From Limimaricola cinnabarinus LL-001 (lineage in GTDB: Bacteria > Pseudomonadota > Alphaproteobacteria > Rhodobacterales > Rhodobacteraceae), in NCBI RefSeq assembly GCF_000466965.1, contig NZ_BATB01000009.1, positions 1-64,000 on the forward strand: 64,000 bases of DNA, in the 5' to 3' direction. The translations under genes were made by a program, and so were the position numbers. The notes beneath the pieces are model-generated. The model did not search any database. It was given only the letters and a program-made list of their open reading frames with translations, and was not told where the DNA came from. This document shows, in pieces, positions 10,206 through 18,927 of the stretch (position 1 is the first letter of the stretch; each line of letters starts with the position of its first letter).

Positions 10206-10544
10206 TCAGTCGTCGTCGTTGGCCGGGACGTCGGCCAGTTCGTCGAGGGAAACCTCGTCGCTGTCGTCATCGTCGTCGTCAAGCACGTCGTCGCCCAGAT
10301 CGACGTCGTCATCCTCTTCGTCGTCGCTGTCGTCGAGCAGCAGCTCCTCGTCATCCTCGGAGGATTTCTTCATCTTCTTGGTCTGCGCGTCCTCGGCATC
10401 CGCGACCATGGTGCGGTGCTTGCCGGTGTCGAGCGTCACGACCTGGCCCGTATAGGGGCTGACGATCGGGTTGGCGTTCAGGTCGTAAAAGCGCTTGCCC
10501 GTGGTCGGGCAGATGCGCTTGGTTCCCCATTCTTCCTTCGGCAT
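10206..10544 (-). CDS. TIGR02300 family (FYDLN acid) protein
   Basis: A 112-residue protein. The N-terminal 45 residues carry the family signature: WGTKRICPTTGKRFYDLN followed by PIVSPYTG, with a single Cys that may be part of a small fold. The C-terminal half is extremely acidic, with long Asp/Glu runs (about residues 62-105). The family is conserved in alphaproteobacteria but has no established function that I know. The start is the ATG at 10544, preceded by GGAAGGA; a longer Arg-rich extension upstream in frame is rejected. The tRNA-Ala follows downstream on the same strand. Confidence 0.93.
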   Translation of the reverse strand: MPKEEWGTKRICPTTGKRFYDLNANPIVSPYTGQVVTLDTGKHRTMVADAEDAQTKKMKKSSEDDEELLLDDSDDEEDDDVDLGDDVLDDDDDDSDEVSLDELADVPANDDD

Positions 10545-10690
10545 GGGCTGTCCTTCCAGTTCCGTGCGGCGGTGATCGGCAGGCGCGCGGGCCCGGGCGC
10601 GAACGCGCCTCGGCCTTGCGGCGGATCGCGCTCCCCTGCCATAAGCCGGGCAGGGTGTCAAGCCTTTGGCCGTGGGGGAGTAGACGGGAT

Positions 10691-11409
10691 ATGGGTGAAC
10701 ACGTGCTTCCGGGCGACCCGCCCCTGACGGTGGCGCTGCGCCGCTCGGACCGGGCGCGGCGGATCACGCTGCGGGTCTCGCATCGTGACGGCCGGGTAAC
10801 GCTCACCTTGCCCAGACGCACGCCCGAGCGCGAGGGGCTGGCCTTCCTGCGGGACCGCGAGGCTTGGGTGCGCGGCCATCTCGACCGGGTGGCCCCGTCG
10901 CGCGAGGTGCGCTTGGGCGGCTCCCTGCCCTATCTGGGCCGCGAGATCGCGCTGCGCCCCGCCGCCGTGCGCGGCCCGCGGCTCGACGGCGATACCCTGT
11001 TGATGCCGGACGACGCCGTCCGTGCCCCGGCCCGCGCCATGGCCTTTCTCAGGCCCGCGCCCGCGACGCGCTTTCGACAGCGGTGGACCGGCATGCCGCC
11101 GTGCTGGGCCGCCCCGTGGGGCGGCTGACGTTTCGCGACACGCGCTCGCGCTGGGGGTCGTGCAGCTCGGCTGGCGACATCATGCTGTCGTGGCGGTTGA
11201 TGATGGCGCCGCCCGAGATCGGCGATTACGTCGCCGCCCACGAGGTTGCGCATCTGGCCGAGATGAACCATTCCGCCGCCTTCTGGACGGTCTGCGCGCG
11301 GCTCTATCCCGACCATCGCGCCGCGCGCGACTGGCTCCGAACGCATGGCGACGCGTTGCAGCGGATCGACTTCGCGCCCCCCGCCGCCCCGTTCGAGGCG
11401 CGCGCATGA
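10691..11409 (+). pseudogene. DUF45/YgjP-type zinc metallopeptidase, frameshifted as written
   Basis: Two overlapping frames make one protein of about 239 residues. The N-terminal part starts at 10691 (MGEHVLPGDPPLTVALRRS) and runs to about 11050; the C-terminal part continues in another frame with RPVGRLTFRDTRSRWGSCSS and the zinc-binding motif HEVAHLAEMNHSAAFW, i.e. HExxH plus a downstream His, typical of the YgjP-like M48-related family. The frames join cleanly if one base is missing in the GC-rich run at about 11051-11056 (AGGCCC for AGGGCCC). A consensus deletion is more likely than true decay, since both halves keep family sequence. The stop overlaps the next gene as ATGA. Confidence 0.85.
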
Positions 11410-12065
11410 TCCCGGCCACCGCCAGCCCGCGCACGCCTGACCCGACCGGGGCCGCGCATGACCGGGTTTACCGGGCGCTGCGCACCCGGATCATGCATGG
11501 CGAGATGGAGCCGGGCGAATCGCTGACCCTGCGCGGTATCGGCAAGCTGTTCGGCGTATCGATGACGCCGGCCCGCGAATCGGTGCGGCGGCTGGTGGCC
11601 GAGGGGGCGCTGTCACTGTCTTCTTCGGGCCGCGTCGCAACACCCGCGCTCACCAACGAGCGGATCGAGGAGTTGGCGAGCCTGCGGGCAATGCTCGAGC
11701 CGGAGCTGGCCTCGCGCGCCCTGCCGCGGGCGCATTTCGCGCTGATCGACCGGCTCGAGGCGATCAATGCGGGCGTCAGCCAGATGGTCGCACGGCATGA
11801 CGCCTCGGGCTATATCCGCATGAACCTCGAATTTCATCGCACGCTCTATCTGCGCGCCCAGTCGCCCGCCATCCTCGCCATGACCGAGACGGTATGGCTG
11901 CAGCTCGGCCCGACCATGAGGACGCTCTATGGGCGCCTCAGGCGCACCGATCCGCCCTATCACCACAAGCTGATCCTCGCGGCGCTGCGCGCAGGCGACG
12001 AGCCGGGGCTGCGGCTCGCGGTGCGCACCGACGTGACCCAAGGGCTGCGGCTCCTCAAGGGGTGA
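11406..12065 (+). CDS. GntR family transcriptional regulator (FCD type)
   Basis: A 219-residue regulator. An N-terminal winged helix (about residues 15-75) contains the GntR pattern YRALRTRIMHGEMEPGESLTLRGIGKLFGVSMTPARESVRRL; the C-terminal all-helical part (about 85-215) has the FCD-like features NLEFHRTLY and a late His in PPYHHKLILAAL. FCD regulators usually sense small carboxylates, but the ligand is unknown here. The ATG at 11406 overlaps the stop of the metallopeptidase gene, suggesting coupling. Targets are not obvious; an inverted repeat just after its stop (12067-12090) might be a binding site. Confidence 0.9.
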   Translation: MIPATASPRTPDPTGAAHDRVYRALRTRIMHGEMEPGESLTLRGIGKLFGVSMTPARESVRRLVAEGALSLSSSGRVATPALTNERIEELASLRAMLEPELASRALPRAHFALIDRLEAINAGVSQMVARHDASGYIRMNLEFHRTLYLRAQSPAILAMTETVWLQLGPTMRTLYGRLRRTDPPYHHKLILAALRAGDEPGLRLAVRTDVTQGLRLLKG

Positions 12066-12066
12066 T

Positions 12067-12090
12067 TGACATATCCGACATTTATTGTCA
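12067..12090. promoter_or_regulatory. Weak inverted repeat TGACA...TGTCA downstream of the GntR gene
   Basis: TGACA at 12067-12071 and TGTCA at 12086-12090 are inverted, 14 bases apart, in an AT-rich patch just after the GntR stop and 69 bases before the next ATG. TTGACA at 12066-12071 also looks like a -35 box, but no good -10 follows at normal spacing. The site could be a promoter or operator for the next gene. Arms of five bases are weak evidence. Confidence 0.25.
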
Positions 12091-12158
12091 GGAATGAGGC
12101 AGCCACGACGGCCCTGCCCGTCGCAAGCCGGACGCGTTCAGGACCATCGAGGCCCGCC

Positions 12159-12629
12159 ATGCCCCGCGACTTTCTCCAAGATTTCCCTTCGAATGATGCC
12201 CGTGTTCCGATCGGCGGCGCCCCGGTCGGTCGCATCGACGATCTCGGCCCGATCGAGGCCCGCGCCGTGCGCCTGCTGCGTCTTTGGTGCGAGAGCGGCG
12301 CAGAGGCCGTGGCGGCGCGGCTGACGCCCGATCTCGATCCCGGCCCGGCCCGTGCCGCCGCGGGTGCGCTCGACGCTCTGGCGCGGCTCTGCGCGGCTGC
12401 GGGGCGCAGGCCCTTGATGCGTCACGCCGCCGATTGCGCCTGCCTCGGTGCGGACGAGGCGTGGTTCGCCCGGCTGATCGGCCATGGGGCCGAGGCCGCG
12501 CGCGAAGAGGCGATGATGCTCGCCATGGCGTTCCTGAGGGCCGAGGCGGCGGGCGAGGCCGCGCATCTGGCCGAGGCGCTGGGCCTCGGCCTGCGCCGCG
12601 CCGGGATCAGCCGGCGGCGGCTTCACTGA
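12159..12629 (+). CDS. Hypothetical protein, Ala-rich helical
   Basis: A 156-residue protein starting at MPRDFLQDFPSNDARVPIGG; the rest is dominated by Ala/Arg/Leu-rich helices and contains a Cys pair in HAADCACLGADEAWF. I do not recognise a family; the pattern (short leader, helical bundle, conserved-looking HAADCxCLG) could hold a metal or be structural. The TTG start at 12066 would add unstructured sequence, so the ATG at 12159 is preferred. Its 3' end overlaps the convergent malK-like gene by 23 bases. Confidence 0.65.
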   Translation: MPRDFLQDFPSNDARVPIGGAPVGRIDDLGPIEARAVRLLRLWCESGAEAVAARLTPDLDPGPARAAAGALDALARLCAAAGRRPLMRHAADCACLGADEAWFARLIGHGAEAAREEAMMLAMAFLRAEAAGEAAHLAEALGLGLRRAGISRRRLH

Positions 12630-13716
12630 GGGTTCGCGCCCGGTCGATACGGGTGCCGGTCTCGATGTCGAACAGGCACAGACCGCCCCGCGCCACGGCG
12701 AGATCGACATGGTCGGTCGCGTCCTCGGGGATGCGGCCGGGCAGCCGCGCGGTGATCGTCTCGCCGCCCAGCACGAAGTTCACATAGGCCTCCGCCCCGG
12801 TGTTCTCGATCATCTTCGGCGCGACCACGAGGTCGGGCGCGACGTCGGCGCGGCTCAGATGCTCGGGCCTGATGCCGAGCGTCACCCGCGCCGGCAGATC
12901 GGCGGCACGCCAGCCCGGCCCCATGGCGAGCGGCGTGCCGTCGATGTCGAGCCCGGTCCCGGTGACGCGGGCAGGCACGAGGTTCATCGGCGGCGAGCCC
13001 ATAAAATCCGCGACGAAGGTGTTGGCGGGCGTGTCGTAGATCTCCTGCGGCGTGCCGATCTGCTGCACCACCCCGCCCTTGAGCACGACGATCCGGCTGG
13101 CCAGCGTCATCGCCTCGATCTGGTCATGGGTGACGTAGACAATGCTGGCATGGGTGGTCTTGTGGATGCGCTTGATCTCGGCGCGCATCTCGACCCTGAG
13201 CTTGGCGTCGAGGTTCGACAATGGCTCGTCGAAGAGAAACAGCTTGGGGTCGCGCACCAGCGCCCGGCCCATGGCGACGCGCTGACGCTGACCGCCCGAG
13301 AGCTGGCTCGGCTTGCGGTCGAGCAGGTGGTCGATCTGCAGGAGCTTCGCCACCTCCTCGATCCTCGCTTGCGCCTGCGCCTTGGGCACCTTGCGCACCT
13401 TCATGCCGAAGCCGATATTCTCGGCCACGTTCATCGTCGGGTAGAGCGCGTAGGACTGGAACACCATCGCGATGTCGCGGTCCTTGGGCGGCTCGTGGGT
13501 CACGTCGCGCCCGCCGATCTCGAGCGCGCCGCCTGAAATCTCCTCGAGCCCGGCGATGCAGTTCAAGAGCGTGGACTTGCCGCAGCCGGAGGGGCCGACG
13601 AGGACGAGGAACTCGCCCGGCTTCATGTCGATGTCGATCGAATGCAGCACCTCGACGCCGCCATAGCTCTTTTTGAGCCGATCGGCACGCAGCGCGCTGG
13701 TCACGGAATCTGCCAT
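12607..13716 (-). CDS. malK: Maltose/alpha-glucoside-type ABC transporter ATP-binding protein
   Basis: ATPase subunit of a carbohydrate uptake ABC transporter (MalK/UgpC/MsmK class), 369 residues. Walker A GPSGCGKST at residues 41-49, Q-loop VFQSYALYP, signature LSGGQRQRVAMGRALVRDP, Walker B LFLFDEPLSNLD and switch His in YVTHDQ, then a C-terminal TOBE/OB regulatory region (from about 240) as in MalK. It follows the LacI regulator on the minus strand; the regulator's 3' end overlaps this start by 16 bases, so translation is probably coupled. It is the obvious partner of the divergent malEFG genes. The symbol marks family, not proven maltose specificity. Confidence 0.93.
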   Translation of the reverse strand: MADSVTSALRADRLKKSYGGVEVLHSIDIDMKPGEFLVLVGPSGCGKSTLLNCIAGLEEISGGALEIGGRDVTHEPPKDRDIAMVFQSYALYPTMNVAENIGFGMKVRKVPKAQAQARIEEVAKLLQIDHLLDRKPSQLSGGQRQRVAMGRALVRDPKLFLFDEPLSNLDAKLRVEMRAEIKRIHKTTHASIVYVTHDQIEAMTLASRIVVLKGGVVQQIGTPQEIYDTPANTFVADFMGSPPMNLVPARVTGTGLDIDGTPLAMGPGWRAADLPARVTLGIRPEHLSRADVAPDLVVAPKMIENTGAEAYVNFVLGGETITARLPGRIPEDATDHVDLAVARGGLCLFDIETGTRIDRARTLSEAAAG

Positions 13717-14756
13717 GGTATGTCCTCTCCCTTCGGGACGGGGCCGGTCGAGGCCCGGACGATCAGCCCGGCCCGGATCACGGTTTGCAGGCGCGCGGGC
13801 GGCGCGCCGTTCAGATGGTCGACGAGCATCTGCGCCAGCGGCGCGCAGGCCTCGCGCAGCGGCGCATGGGTGACGGTCAGCGCCGGGTTGAAATGGGCGG
13901 GGCGGATGTTGGGCAGCGCGTCGTCATGCGCCATCACCGACAGATCGCCCGGCACCGAGAGCCCCAGATCGCGGGCCGCACGCAGCACCCCGGCCGCGAC
14001 CGGCGTGGTGGCGCAGAGGATCGCCGTCGGGCGCGGCCCGGTCCGGCCCGAAAGCCATGACAAGGCCAGCGTGTAGCCGGTGTTTTCGGTGGGCGGGCCA
14101 TCGGCCACGGCGCTGTCGGGCACCGCCCCCGCCCCTGCCGCCATGGCGGCGCGGAACCCTGCCTCCCGCTCGGCGGCGAAGGCAAAGCGCGCCTCGCCGT
14201 TGATCAGCGCGATCCGCCGGTGGCCGAGCGTGGTCAGAAGCTCGACCGCGTCAGCGCTCACCGCCGCGTTGTCGATGCCGAAGAAGGCGTAATCGGGCGC
14301 ATCATGCGCCTGACCGTGCATCACGAAGGGCACGTCGCGCGACATGAGAAAACCGGGCCGTGGATCGTTCGGCACCGGCGCGTTGAGCACGAAGCCGTCG
14401 AGCAGATCGCGCTCCAGCATCCGCTTGTAAGGGGCCACGGGATCGTCGCCCTGATCGACCGAAAGCACGAGATCGAGGTCGCGCGCCGCCAGTTCGGCGG
14501 TGAGCGAGGTGATCACGTCGAAGAAGGTCTGGTCGGCCGACATGTCGGCGCGCAGCTTGACGATCATGCCGACGACGCCCGAACGCCCGGTGGCCAGCCG
14601 CTGCGCCGAGCGGTTGGGCCGATAGCCCAGCCGCGCCGCCGCCTCCTGCACCCGGGTCCGGGTCCGGGCACCCACTTCGGGAAAGCCGTTCAGCGCCCGG
14701 CTCACCGTGGCGACCGAAAGGCCGAGTTCGACCGAGATGTCCTTGAGAGTCGCCAT
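13701..14756 (-). CDS. LacI family transcriptional regulator of the sugar ABC cluster
   Basis: A 351-residue LacI/GalR-type repressor. The N-terminal helix-turn-helix and hinge (residues 1-60) read TLKDISVELGLSVATVSRALNGFPEVGARTR... then YRPNRSAQRLATG; the rest is a periplasmic-binding-protein-like effector domain (GVVGMIVKLRADMS, HGQAHDAPDYAFFGIDN, GHRRIALINGEA). The ATG at 14756 is preceded by GGGAGGGG. It is divergent from malE with two LacI-type palindromes in the gap, so it most likely represses both operons until its sugar (an alpha-glucoside by context) binds. An AglR/MalR-type role is inferred. Confidence 0.93.
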   Translation of the reverse strand: MATLKDISVELGLSVATVSRALNGFPEVGARTRTRVQEAAARLGYRPNRSAQRLATGRSGVVGMIVKLRADMSADQTFFDVITSLTAELAARDLDLVLSVDQGDDPVAPYKRMLERDLLDGFVLNAPVPNDPRPGFLMSRDVPFVMHGQAHDAPDYAFFGIDNAAVSADAVELLTTLGHRRIALINGEARFAFAAEREAGFRAAMAAGAGAVPDSAVADGPPTENTGYTLALSWLSGRTGPRPTAILCATTPVAAGVLRAARDLGLSVPGDLSVMAHDDALPNIRPAHFNPALTVTHAPLREACAPLAQMLVDHLNGAPPARLQTVIRAGLIVRASTGPVPKGEDIPWQIP

Positions 14757-14780
14757 GCCGCGACCCCTCCCTTGGTCGTT

Positions 14781-14791
14781 CAAAGCGTTTG
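14781..14791. promoter_or_regulatory. LacI-type operator, regulator-proximal
   Basis: The palindrome CAAAGCGTTTG has four-base arms around GCG, 25 bases upstream of the lacI-type start. It matches the general LacI/GalR-family pattern of AAA/TTT half-sites around a CG. Together with the second site 78 bases away it brackets the divergent promoter region, consistent with autoregulation and looping (inference). Confidence 0.55.
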
Positions 14792-14856
14792 CAGCGGCAA
14801 TCTAGGCGTATCGTCTCTACGAATGCAACGAAAAGCGAGATGCCTATGGGTCATTT

Positions 14857-14870
14857 TCAAAACGGTTTGA
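14857..14870. promoter_or_regulatory. LacI-type operator, malE-proximal
   Basis: TCAAAACGGTTTGA is a 14-base near-perfect palindrome (arms TCAAA/TTTGA around ACGG), 80 bases before the malE ATG. It is the best LacI-family operator in the divergent region and probably controls malEFG. Confidence 0.65.
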
Positions 14871-14949
14871 GAAGCGGCTCCGCTTTGCTATCGTGCCGCG
14901 AATCGCGCGGATCGGAGGAGCCGGCGGCGCGGTGATCTGGGAGGATGAC

Positions 14950-16115
14950 ATGATCAAGACGAACACACTCGGCGCCGTGGCGCTACTGATGCTGTCGGCC
15001 GCGCCGGCGCTGGCCTTCGAGGATGGCAAGCTGCTGATCTGGACCGGCGACAACCGCGCCCCCGACGCTCTGCGCGAGGTCGGCAAGCGCTTCGAGGAGG
15101 AGTTCGGCGTGCCGGTCGAGGTCGCCATCGTCGAGCCGCTGCCCGAGAAGTTCCAGCAGGCCGCCGCCACCGGTGACGGGCCCGACATCGTGATGCACGC
15201 GCATGACCGCCTCGGCGAATGGGCGCGGGCGGCATCATCGCCCCCGTGACCCCCGGCACGGGCTTTGCCGACGGCATCCTGCCCGCGGCGATGGAAGCCG
15301 TGACATTCGACGGCGCGACCTGGGGCTACCCGGTCGCGGTCGAGGCCGCGCACCTGATCTACAACAAGGAATTCGTCGAGACGCCGCCCACCGACTTCTC
15401 CGACATCGCCGGGATGGATCTGCCCGAGGGCGTCACGCCGATCCTGTGGGACTACAACAACACCTATTTCACCTTCCCGCTGCTCGCCGCGAAGGGCGGC
15501 TTCGCCTTCCAGAAGGTCGACGGCTCCTATGACGGCTCCACCTCGGGCGTGAACACCGAAGGCGCGGTCGAGGGCGGCGAGGTGCTGGCCTCGCTGATCA
15601 AGGACGGGGTGATGCCCTCGGGCGTCGATTACGGCGTCATGGAGGGCGCGATGAACAATGGCGAGGTCGCCATGGTCATCAACGGGCCCTGGGCCTGGTC
15701 CAATCTCGACAGCTCGGGCATCGATTTCGGCGTGGCGCCGCTGCCCCGGGTCGACGGGGAACTGGCCCCGCCCTTCCTCGGGGTGCAGGCGCTGGCGTTC
15801 AACGCCGCCTCGCCCAATCTCGACCTCGCACAGGAGTTCATCGAGAGCTACCTGCTCACCGACGAGGGCCTCGCCACATGGAACGAAAGCGGCGCGCTCG
15901 GCGCGCTGGCCGACAGCTCGGCCGCCGAGGCGCAGGACGACGCGCGGGTGAGCGCGATGCTCGAGGTCGCCAAGGACGGCGTGCCGATGCCCTCGAACCC
16001 CGAGATGGGCGCGTTCTGGGCCGCGATGCAGCCGGCGCTCACCAGCATCACCAATGGCGCGCAGGAGCCCAAGGCGGCGCTCGACGACGCTGCCGCCCGC
16101 ATCAAGGGCGAATAA
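14950..16115 (+). pseudogene. malE: Maltose-type ABC transporter substrate-binding protein, frameshifted as written
   Basis: Periplasmic sugar-binding protein, about 388 residues once repaired. The start at 14950 follows GGGAGGA; a clear signal peptide (residues 1-22, ending PALA) precedes FEDGKLLIWTGDN. MalE-family landmarks: VGKRFEEEFGVPVEV, AATGDGPDIVMHAHDRLGEWA, then in the next frame IIAPVTPG, WGYPVAVEAAHLIYNKE and AMVINGPWAWSNL. The two frames join if one G is missing in the run at 15226-15232 (GCGGGCGG before CATC). Everything on both sides is well conserved, so a consensus error is favoured. First gene of the malEFG operon. Ligand specificity among maltose-like alpha-glucosides is not decidable here. 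Confidence 0.92.
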
Positions 16116-16239
16116 GCCGGACGCGCCGGGGCGGCATTACCCGCCCCGGCCACGGCCTTCATGCGGCCCCCGCCCCCACCGCCGCCGGGGGAGCCTTGGG
16201 GCGAGGAGACGCGGCGCGCCCTCGGGGGGGACCACCGAC

Positions 16240-17784
16240 ATGACCACAGCAGATGCGGGCTTCGGCCCGGCCGAGACCCGTACCGAAGCCCGACCATGGC
16301 TGCGCTTGACCATCGTCGCCCTCCTCGGCCTGATGATGCTTTACGGCGCCTTCTTTCTCTACCAGATCGCGCAGCCGCTGTTCGGTGCAATCCTTCTGGC
16401 CGTCACCACGGGCTTCGTGGTGATCTTCGGTGCCAACCGCTTCTACGGCGCGCGATTCATCTTTCCGGGCGTCGCGGCGGTGCTGGTCTTCATCGCCTTC
16501 CCTGTCGCCTACACGATCTGGCTGGGCTTCACGAACTACTCCTCGTTCAACCTGCTCTCCTACGAGCGCACGATCGAGGTGCTGATATCACGCGGCACGG
16601 TCGATCCCGAAACCGAACAGCCTTTCGCCGTGGCCCGCGACGGCGAGGTCTACCGCATCTGGCTGCCCGAGAGCGGGCTGTTGTCCGCCCCCGTCAGCCT
16701 CACCGTCGAGGAAGAAGAAGTGGCGCTGGAGCCGGGCGAGGCGCCCGCCGCGTTGCTCACCCCGCGCGACGCCATCGCCCTTCGCAGCGGATTGCAGAGC
16801 CTGACGCTCAACACCCCCGATGAGGTCGCGCTACGCAATGCGGGGCTGCGCAGCTTTGCCAGCGTCACCCCCGACTTCGTGCGCACCGGCGAGAACGAGC
16901 TGACCCGCAGCGCCGACGGCCTCACGCTCACCGCCAACCACGAGACCGGCTTCTTCGAGACACCCGAGGGCGAGGCGGTGCCGCCGGGCTGGCGCGTGGG
17001 CGTCGGCTTCGACAATTTCGAGCGCATCCTCGAATCCAAGGGCGTGCGCGGACCGATGCTGTCGATCTTCGCCTGGACCTTCGCCTTTGCCGGGCTGTCG
17101 GTGCTGGGCGTGTTCACGGTGGGGCTGTTGCTGGCGGTGATCCTCCAATGGGAGCATCTGCGCTTCAAGACGCTTTACCGGATCCTGCTGATCCTGCCCT
17201 ACGCGGTGCCGGGCTTCATCTCGATCCTCGTGTTCCGGGGCCTGTTCAACCAGAACTTCGGCGAGATCAACCTGATCCTCGAGGCGTTGTTCGGCCTGCG
17301 CCCGAACTGGTTCACCGATGGCAACCTCGCCCGCGTGATGATCCTCTTCGTGAACATCTGGCTGGGCTATCCCTACATGATGCTGCTTGCCATGGGCTTT
17401 CTTCAGGCCGTGCCGCAGGATCACAAGAAGGCCGCGGCGCTCGAAGGCGCATCCAGCCTGCGAGTGTTCTTCACCATCACCCTGCCGCAGATCATCCCGC
17501 CTTTCCTGCCGCTCTTGATCGCGGCCTTCGCCTTCAACTTCAACAACCTTGTGCTGATCCTGCTGCTGACGCGCGGCGGGCCCGACATCCCCGGTACCGT
17601 GATCCCGGCGGGCGAGACCGACATCCTCGCCTCCTTCACTTATCGCTTGGCCTTCCAGGATTCAGGCCAGCAATTCGGCCTTGCGGGCGCGATCACGTTG
17701 CTGATCTTCCTCGTGGTGGCCGCCATCTCCTATGCCAACTTCGTGGCCATGCGCCGCGCCGCCAACAAGAGGTCCGGCCGATGA
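16240..17784 (+). CDS. malF: Maltose-type ABC transporter permease, MalF class
   Basis: Inner-membrane permease of 514 residues with the MalF layout: three N-terminal membrane helices, a large periplasmic insertion (about residues 90-275, including TLNTPDEVALRNAGLRSF and GVGFDNFERIL) and a C-terminal transporter core with the EAA loop KKAAALEGASSLRVFFTITLPQI that docks on MalK. The ATG at 16240 is chosen because the open frame upstream is Pro/Arg-rich and overlaps malE. ATGA overlap with malG (17781-17784) indicates coupled translation. Confidence 0.94.
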   Translation: MTTADAGFGPAETRTEARPWLRLTIVALLGLMMLYGAFFLYQIAQPLFGAILLAVTTGFVVIFGANRFYGARFIFPGVAAVLVFIAFPVAYTIWLGFTNYSSFNLLSYERTIEVLISRGTVDPETEQPFAVARDGEVYRIWLPESGLLSAPVSLTVEEEEVALEPGEAPAALLTPRDAIALRSGLQSLTLNTPDEVALRNAGLRSFASVTPDFVRTGENELTRSADGLTLTANHETGFFETPEGEAVPPGWRVGVGFDNFERILESKGVRGPMLSIFAWTFAFAGLSVLGVFTVGLLLAVILQWEHLRFKTLYRILLILPYAVPGFISILVFRGLFNQNFGEINLILEALFGLRPNWFTDGNLARVMILFVNIWLGYPYMMLLAMGFLQAVPQDHKKAAALEGASSLRVFFTITLPQIIPPFLPLLIAAFAFNFNNLVLILLLTRGGPDIPGTVIPAGETDILASFTYRLAFQDSGQQFGLAGAITLLIFLVVAAISYANFVAMRRAANKRSGR

Positions 17785-18671
17785 TCGTCGAACGCCCGCG
17801 CGACCTGAGGATCAAGAAGATCGCGGCCCATGGCTTCATGCTGGTCTTCCTGCTGCTGATCCTGTTTCCGTTCTTCATGATCGTCTCGATCAGCTTCCGG
17901 GAGGGAAACTTCGCCACCGGCGCGCTCTGGCCCGAGAACCCGACGCTGGAGCACTGGTACCTTGCCTTCGGGCTCGACTACACCCGCGCCGACGGCACGG
18001 TGGTCTCGCCGCCCTACCCGGTGCTCTTGTGGATGTGGAACTCGATCAAGATCGGGCTCATCGCCAGCATCGGCGTGCTCGCCCTTTCGACCATCTCGGC
18101 CTATGCCTTCAGCCGTATCCGCATCCGCGGCAAGCAAGGCATGCTCGACGGGCTGTTCCTGATCCAGATGTTCCCAACGACGCTGGCCCTCGTCGCGATC
18201 TTCGCGATCTTCGACGCGCTGGGCGAGGTGACACCGGCCTTGGGCATCAACAGCCACGCGGCGCTGATCCTCGTCTACCTGAGCCAGATCACCCTGCACA
18301 TCTGGACCATCAAAGGCTATTTCGACAGCGTCGACACCGCGCTCGACAAGGCCGCCGAGATCGACGGGGCCAGCCCGTGGCAGACCTTCCGCTTCATCTT
18401 CCTGCCTCTGGCGGTGCCGATCATGGCGGTGGTCTTCGTGCTGACCTTCATCGGCGTGATCAACGACTACCCGATCGCCAGCGTGCTGATCCGTTCCGAA
18501 GACCAGATGACGCTGGCGGTGGGTTCGCGGCTCTATCTCAACGAATTCAAGTATCTCTGGGGCGATTTCGCCGCCGCCGCGATCCTGTCGGGACTGCCGA
18601 TCACGGTCGTGTTCCTGATCGCGCAGCGCTACCTTGTCTCGGGACTGTCGGACGGGGCGGTCAAGGGATGA
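17781..18671 (+). CDS. malG: Maltose-type ABC transporter permease, MalG class
   Basis: Second permease, 296 residues with six membrane helices; the first is near residues 16-38. The EAA loop DKAAEIDGASPWQTFRFIFLPLAVP lies near residues 190-215 and the protein ends in the characteristic YLVSGLSDGAVKG, a tail shared with MalG proteins that reaches into MalK. It ends the operon; no hydrolase gene follows, so the imported sugar must be broken down by enzymes encoded elsewhere. A 256-base gap with an AT-rich stretch follows. Confidence 0.95.
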   Translation: MIVERPRDLRIKKIAAHGFMLVFLLLILFPFFMIVSISFREGNFATGALWPENPTLEHWYLAFGLDYTRADGTVVSPPYPVLLWMWNSIKIGLIASIGVLALSTISAYAFSRIRIRGKQGMLDGLFLIQMFPTTLALVAIFAIFDALGEVTPALGINSHAALILVYLSQITLHIWTIKGYFDSVDTALDKAAEIDGASPWQTFRFIFLPLAVPIMAVVFVLTFIGVINDYPIASVLIRSEDQMTLAVGSRLYLNEFKYLWGDFAAAAILSGLPITVVFLIAQRYLVSGLSDGAVKG

Positions 18672-18927
18672 CTCCCCCACTTTCGAATCAACACCGCGAC
18701 GGCCCCCTTTGCGGCGCTACTCTTTGGGGTATATTAATAACCTATTGAGAAAGAATGGCAATTTTTATGACGTTGGGTCGGACTATTCGTAACGTGGGGT
18801 TCCCCACCGACCGGTCATGTCTGCCACATTCCTGCCACAATCGGCCGTGAAACGGGGCCCGTTCTCACGATTAACCAGGTTCCCATAGTAATTTCCGGGC
18901 TCAACATTCAGATTGAAAGGCAGAGGC
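18672..18927. other. Gene-free AT-rich interval after malG, probable promoter region
   Basis: This interval holds no supported gene. It contains the most AT-rich patch near here (about 18728-18770, including TATTAATAACC and AATTTTTATG). A possible sigma70-like pair is TTTGCG with TATTAA about 18 bases downstream (near 18708-18737). A GTGGGG/CCCCAC hairpin lies at about 18795-18808 and two nearby TGCCACA copies at about 18826-18841. It probably drives the small gene ending at the terminator 19291-19317. Confidence 0.35.

Noticed and set aside
11051-11056. Programmed ribosomal frameshifting as explanation of the broken metallopeptidase gene
   Set aside because: No slippery heptamer plus pseudoknot, and ten other sites show the same one-base defect, so a sequence error is simpler.
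12066-12158. TTG start at 12066 for the 156-residue hypothetical gene
   Set aside because: The extra residues are Ser/Arg-rich and start inside the TTGACA-like element; the ATG at 12159 gives a more compact protein.
18795-18808. GTGGGGTTCCCCAC hairpin as malG terminator
   Set aside because: No T-run follows and it is 125 bases beyond the malG stop; kept only as a minor note.
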